A stretch of 64,000 bases of DNA. Origin: Ephydatia muelleri. Lineage: Eukaryota; Porifera; Demospongiae; Spongillida; Spongillidae. The position numbers and the translations under genes were made by a program. The stretch is taken from positions 7,217,951 to 7,281,950 of the forward strand of contig JABACO010000009.1 of the NCBI GenBank assembly GCA_013339895.1. Direction: 5' to 3'. Shown one piece after another: positions 59,125 to 64,000 of this stretch; the stretch's first letter is position 1, and each line of letters opens with the position of its first letter. The notes under the pieces are model-generated. The model did no database searches. It saw nothing but the letters and a program-made list of their open reading frames with translations, and was not told the DNA's origin.

Positions 59125-59572
59125 ACACACACACACACACACACACCACACACACACCACACACACACACACACCACACACACACACACACACAACACAC
59201 ACACACACACACACCAACACAACACACACACACACCACACACACGCACACACACACATGACACACACATGACACACACATGACACACGCATGACACACAC
59301 ACATGACACACACGACACACACATGACACACACACACATGACACACACACACACACACATGACACACACACACACACAAACACACACACAAACACACACA
59401 CACATGACACACACACATGACACACACACATGACACACACACATGACACACACACATGACACACACATGACACACACACATGACACACACACATGACACA
59501 CACACACACACCACACCACACACATGACACACACACACATGACACACATGACACATGACACACACACATGAC
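59051..59572 (+). repeat. CA array grading into a catgacac satellite
   Basis: The left part is pure CA. From about 59,255 a higher-order unit of roughly 10-16 bp (cacacacatgacac) repeats many times. The array resumes at 60,050-60,090 after the palindromic element. The element therefore inserted into the satellite. Confidence 0.95.
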
Positions 59573-60049
59573 ATCCCGGGAGAAAAAAACGGCGTAATTG
59601 TGCTTGAAAAACGGCCATAACAACGCCAAATTACGCGGTCTTTCATAACGCTGTATCTTCTTGATTGTGCAATATAGTGGAGCTGCATTTTGCATATTTA
59701 CAAAGCGGTCCTGTGTCTATAGAAGTCCAAAGATGGTTTAGTTTGCGATGCATCGTTCCGAAGATATTCACATTCAAGTAAAGGGCTTGATTTCGCGGGG
59801 TTTTGTACTTGAAGCCCGCGAAATCTTGCTCTAAGTTGATTGTGAATATCTTCCGAACGATGCATCGCAAACTAAACCATCTTTGGACTTCTATAGACAC
59901 AGGACCGCTTTGTAAATATGCAAAATGCAGCTCCACTATATTGCACAATCAAGAAGATACAGCGTTATGAAGACAGCGTAATTTGGCTTTGTTATGGCCG
60001 TTTTTCAAGCACAATTACGTGCGATTACGCCCTTTTTTTTCTCCCGGGC
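59573..60049. mobile_element. Palindromic MITE-like element inside the satellite
   Basis: The two halves are almost exact reverse complements from cccgggagaaaaaaa on the left to ttttttttctcccggg on the right, meeting at about 59,800-59,815 (tttcgcggggttttg / cccgcgaaatc). It lies between atgaca and ctgacac of the satellite. A 5-bp target duplication TGACA is possible but cannot be separated from the satellite itself. No protein is encoded. A transcript across it would fold into one hairpin of over 200 bp. Confidence 0.85.
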
Positions 60050-60269
60050 TGACACACACCACACACACACACATGACACACACATAACATATTGTACCAC
60101 CCATCCGCAACTTAGATAATTGGTCTATACACACGATTGCACACATGCAACACTAGCTCAACTCTTTCACCACTCATCTGAACATCCACTCTACACATTC
60201 TGATATAAAATTTACATGTTGATGATTTAGCTTTCTATTTGAAAAGCTCGAGTACATTTCATGATATCA

Positions 60270-60270
<1 letters not shown>

Positions 60271-60311
<41 letters not shown>
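60271..60311 (+). repeat. G homopolymer of 41 bases
   Basis: This is the longest single-base run in the window. Confidence 0.95.
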
Positions 60312-60313
<2 letters not shown>

Positions 60314-61924
60314 TGTGTCAAGTTGCATACTTGTATGTAGACACACAAACATGACACACACATCATACATAACACACAAACACAACACAAGACACACAAA
60401 CACAAACATGATGCAGACATGAAACATACACATAGTGCATATACATACACACACTTCATGCATGAACACACACACACACATGCACACTTATAATGGTATG
60501 GAGTTTTGCTAAACACACACCCACACACCACACATAGGCCCCTCTAGGAATGTTATAGGCTGTCATCCATCTCCATGTCTCTTTGCATAAGGACAAACAC
60601 TCCTGGAGCTGTTTTCTCCCCTGGTGTGTATTTAGCAAAGCCCCATGACATGGTAAGAGTGCATGTGTGTGTGTGTGTGTGCATTTGTGTGTGTGTGTGT
60701 GTGTGTGTGTGTTTGTATGTATGTATGTGTGTGTGTGTGTGTGTGTTGTGTGTGTGTGTGCGTGTGTCATGTATCTTCAGATGCCATAGACAATCAGATG
60801 GGTATCAACACATATTTGCAACAGATGGTTCATTGATAAAAGACTGTTTTCAAATTCAATTAGATATGAACACCTTTCTCCCTCCCCACACACTGCTTGT
60901 GACACACCACAGATGCACACCACACAACACACACATCAACACAAGTACACAAATAACACATGTGTGTATGTTGATGTACGTGTGTGCAAATTGCCTAGTG
61001 ATATTGGAGGTGAGATTGAATCCCCAATTTGAGGATACATGCACCATGCACACCTCATCATGTACATTTCACATTTCACATTCCATAAACTATTCAAACC
61101 TTATGTACACAACCTAAACAGGGTATTGTGCATTACATTATTAGAGAAAGTTTCGGGTCCACTAAATCAACGTCTCCACATGAATTCAGGGAGGTATGTG
61201 TCAAACAGATTAGAATGCATAATCCTCTCTTCTCTCATCTGATGCTTACAGGAGCTTAATCTATTTACGGAAAGATAGAATACATCACTGGTACATGTCC
61301 GGAATGCTTGATCATGAATCATGAACATGATGAGTGGGTGGAGTTTGACAAGTTTGTTTGATGTAACATCTAAATTGATGACTACTCCATCCTGCCCTAA
61401 GTTGACCTCTAGATCTGTATTTCTCTGCAATGTCTATTAATAATTCTTTGGATGACATCACCATGATGTGTTGATGCTGTGGCTTCATACGTATTCTATG
61501 GATTCAGAAACGCACGGCTAGGGAATTTCAAGTTTGCTGCTTTACCCATATAGGTCCACTATCGTCACTTGTATAACGTCCGTAAGTGTGCCTTTTGAGT
61601 ATGTCTTATTTTAGCACTGATTTGGAAAATTCAATTAACACTCTAGGTACTACTAGGCTTTGGCTTCTCATTCACGTGCCATGGCAAAAAAAGTAATATT
61701 TGTGTCGACGTCTATGATACTTCCTTTTCATGGCAATGGTGTCATAATGATTGCACAAAACACTAGTACTTATATGGTATTCATCTCATGGGAGTGCATC
61801 TGGATCCAGAATCCTGACTGTCAGGTAACTTATATTTCAACCATGCAGTCCACTTGTTATATCATTTTGGCCTTTGAGAAACACATGTGGGCTGCAAGAT
61901 GTGATAGAAATACATTGCGTGATT

Positions 61925-62093
61925 GTGTGTGTTGGTGTGTGGTGTGTGTTGTGTGTGTGTGTTGTGTGTGTGTGTTGTGTGTGTGTGTGTGTGTGTTGTG
62001 TGTGGTGTGTGTTGTGTGGTGGTGTGTGGTGTGTGTGTGTGTTGTGTGTGTGTGTGTTGTGTGTGTGTGTGTGTGGTGGTGTTGTGTGTGATC
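61925..62093 (+). repeat. GT/GTGGT microsatellite
   Basis: GT dinucleotides with frequent gtggt and gttgt interruptions. Confidence 0.9.
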
Positions 62094-63224
62094 ACATGTG
62101 TGTGAGTGATGAACTATTTGCATTGAAGGTAAGACATGCATGTTCCCAGCGATGACTGAGTAAAGATGTGTGGATATGTTTTGTGTTAAATGCCTTGGCT
62201 GTTCTCTTATAAGGTCTGATTGCATGAGGACTGCTGCACCTTACTCAGATATCAGTGAAAAGGTGTGCTCAGTGAGTCATATGATTCCTTATTCACCCAT
62301 ACTTGTGGTTGACAAGAAGAATATAATGGACTCTGGGCATAGCTCTTCACCGCTTCCTGGCATGGTTGCTATTGAATTTTTTAGGGTTGGCCTAAAATCT
62401 GACAACTATAAGTGAAAGTAATTAATAACATTTTCCATCTCCCTATAGCTACTTCCTGTATGAACCCAACCCTTGTGCAATGATGGACTAGTGGTGCCCC
62501 TGCCAGTGATAGCTCATCACCACCTCCAGCATGGCCAGTACACACACCTCACAGAATGGCTGGCACCACCACCCTTCAGCACGAGGCCCACAAAAATAAG
62601 TACACAGAGACAATTGCCACCTATGAGAGATTGCATCAAAGTCCACCATCCAAACACCATGGATGTGCTACTCCTTGCCACACAGGGAGGTGAACGCTGG
62701 TATTGATGCACACCTCACGATAAAGAAGAGTTGGTGAATAACTGAATACGCAAGCCAAATCTTGCATGTAAGGATGGCTATCGTACCAGCTGGTGGGAAC
62801 CGAGGAGGAGGCCAACGAGGAGACCAGTTATTACTCAATATTGTTATACTTATCATAATTTATATTTACTAAGTTTAATTATCCAAAAGATGGTTGTGAT
62901 GCATACATGCGTGATATTTTCCATCAGTTTATGCTTGACAATGATGGCATATAAACTATAAGAGACCCTGTACATTATTAGACACTAATTGTACAGTTGG
63001 ATTATACCTACCTGATTGATCTGGACAGGACACTGGGACAGGAATGGAGACAACCTTTTAATTGCCATGATCCAAATGGACTCACAACAGTATTGGTAAC
63101 GCGAGGCTGTCGGGTAGGAGGGGCGCCTAAAATATAGCACATCACCACCCCCATCTCCCTCCAAATTTCCATGATTGAAACGGTCATGTAAAGACGCTAC
63201 AAAGCAGAAAAAATCTTGCGAAAC

Positions 63225-63522
63225 AAGTAAATAAAAACATTCTTAATATGAGAAAGTTGGTGGCATAAGACAATGGTGGTGTATAAAGCACGGAAGCAAG
63301 ATTTGACAGGAATGGGACTGGCTAAAATGAACTTATATTAGCACACTCCAGCATCAGCATCCACTATTTCAGAACGTACTAAGTGTACTAAATATATAGT
63401 TTATTTTACCCAGTCCCACTCCAGTCAAATCTTGTTTCCATGCTTTTTACACCACTATTGTCTTTCAATCCTATATGCCATCAAATTTCTCGTATATAGA
63501 GAATGTTTTTATTTACTTGTAC
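63225..63522. repeat. Inverted repeat with arms of about 115 bp
   Basis: The left arm begins acaagtaaataaaaacattc and the right arm ends gaatgtttttatttacttgt. Inner blocks aagcaagatttgac / gtcaaatcttgtt also pair. Arms carry several mismatches and the spacer is about 60 bp. It is a foldback or MITE-type candidate. Confidence 0.8.
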
Positions 63523-63541
63523 CTTTGGCAGTTGAGTTGTA

Positions 63542-63926
63542 TACGGTTGTTGACTAAACCTGTCATGTATAGTCACACATCAGCCCACACTCTCGACTCA
63601 AAGTACAAAACAATCTCTGCTCTCTTTTCAGGTTAACTAACATGCTTTGTGCTGTCACAATTATTGCCCTTTGAGAATAATGATATATATTAACTTGTTA
63701 CTTAATTAGTAGTTAGTAGGTTTCTATGCTGCTGTATGTAAATATGTGTGTATCCTTTCCGTTAATGATTAAAAATGAGTGAATTAAAATGCATAGGTGG
63801 AACAAGGAGGGATATAGTGTATGGCTGAATGATAATTTAATCTGACTGACAATTAGTAGGCAAAACCGCACAATTGCTGTAGACATAAATAAATAAGTAC
63901 TTACATGTAGTATAAATAAACAAAAT
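63542..63926 (+). repeat. Interspersed repeat, second of a direct pair
   Basis: Same sequence and orientation as 56,145-56,507, with small insertions (for example gtgtatggctg near 63,820). It begins 20 bp after the inverted repeat at 63,225-63,522. Confidence 0.9.
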
Positions 63927-64000
63927 GATCATTGAAAAATGGCAGTATTGTGCTTTTACAAATTCCTTGCAATGTACCATATTGTAAATCAAGCATGCTG

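Larger units (their letters stand above)
60050..63224. other. No gene recognised; satellites and homopolymer
   Basis: The satellite remainder is followed by a G41 run (60,271-60,311), a GT array at 60,660-60,771 and a GT/GTGGT array at 61,925-62,093. Short frames (for example 62,473-62,706) lack motifs. Confidence 0.5.

Noticed and set aside
58725-59695. Open frames of 240-300 codons rich in Cys and Val on the minus strand
   Set aside because: They are translations of the CA/GT satellite; composition is entirely set by the dinucleotide repeat.
1-64000. tRNA, rRNA, CRISPR or bacterial operon features
   Set aside because: No cloverleaf with A- and B-box promoters, no rRNA core sequence and no regularly spaced spacer array was seen; the satellite arrays lack unique spacers.

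Overview
The window is animal nuclear DNA. It has spliced genes with GT-AG (and a few apparent GC-AG) introns, often only about 50-190 bp long, TRIM-type E3 ligases, and metazoan orthologues of RSL24D1, PIGO, XRCC2, neugrin and CCDC124. These sit in a landscape full of transposon relics, CA/GT satellites and very long C/G homopolymers. A marine invertebrate, possibly a sponge, would fit, but that is a low-confidence guess because no taxonomic marker is present. I see no rRNA, tRNA or CRISPR array.

Region 1-29.7 kb is mostly mobile DNA. A truncated hAT element (2911-4323) with terminal inverted repeats and an 8-bp target duplication sits inside another repeat, whose uninterrupted copy lies 1.2 kb upstream. 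A small spliced secreted protein, possibly saposin-like, lies at 4.9-5.7 kb. A long open reverse-transcriptase frame (7.57-9.74 kb) is surrounded by inverted fragments of its own family plus a fragment of a second reverse-transcriptase lineage. A spliced transposase-like gene lies at 21.4-23.3 kb. A repeat family is present twice in opposite orientation (14,995-16,400 and 25,640-29,705); the second copy is interrupted by a 1.8-kb palindromic element and carries a decayed RING zinc-finger frame.

Region 29.8-55.3 kb is gene-rich. The most striking locus is a predicted 812-residue E3 ligase with the order RING, B-box, two SPRY domains, four ZZ fingers (29,796-37,696). Its SPRY pair is encoded by one of two tandem exons of exactly the same length (1117 bp) and phase; including both, or neither, gives an immediate stop, so the locus is built for mutually exclusive splicing. 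It is followed by RSL24D1 (minus strand), which faces PIGO (plus) across a 95-bp shared promoter region. PIGO converges on XRCC2 (minus), behind which lies an intronless TRIM-NHL gene (minus). A neugrin-like gene and CCDC124 (both plus) complete the block.

Region 55.3-64 kb is again repeat-dominated: a direct repeat pair, a decayed RING frame related to the one at 28.5 kb, a CA/catgacac satellite split by a 477-bp near-perfect palindrome, and a further hairpin-forming inverted repeat near the right edge.

The cellular genes serve separate housekeeping pathways (60S biogenesis, GPI-anchor synthesis, homologous recombination, ribosome protection, mitochondrial RNA). No operon-like logic joins them beyond the shared promoter and the tight tail-to-tail arrangement. 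All splice models were worked out by hand from phase, splice consensus and remembered family sequence; no database search or transcript was available.
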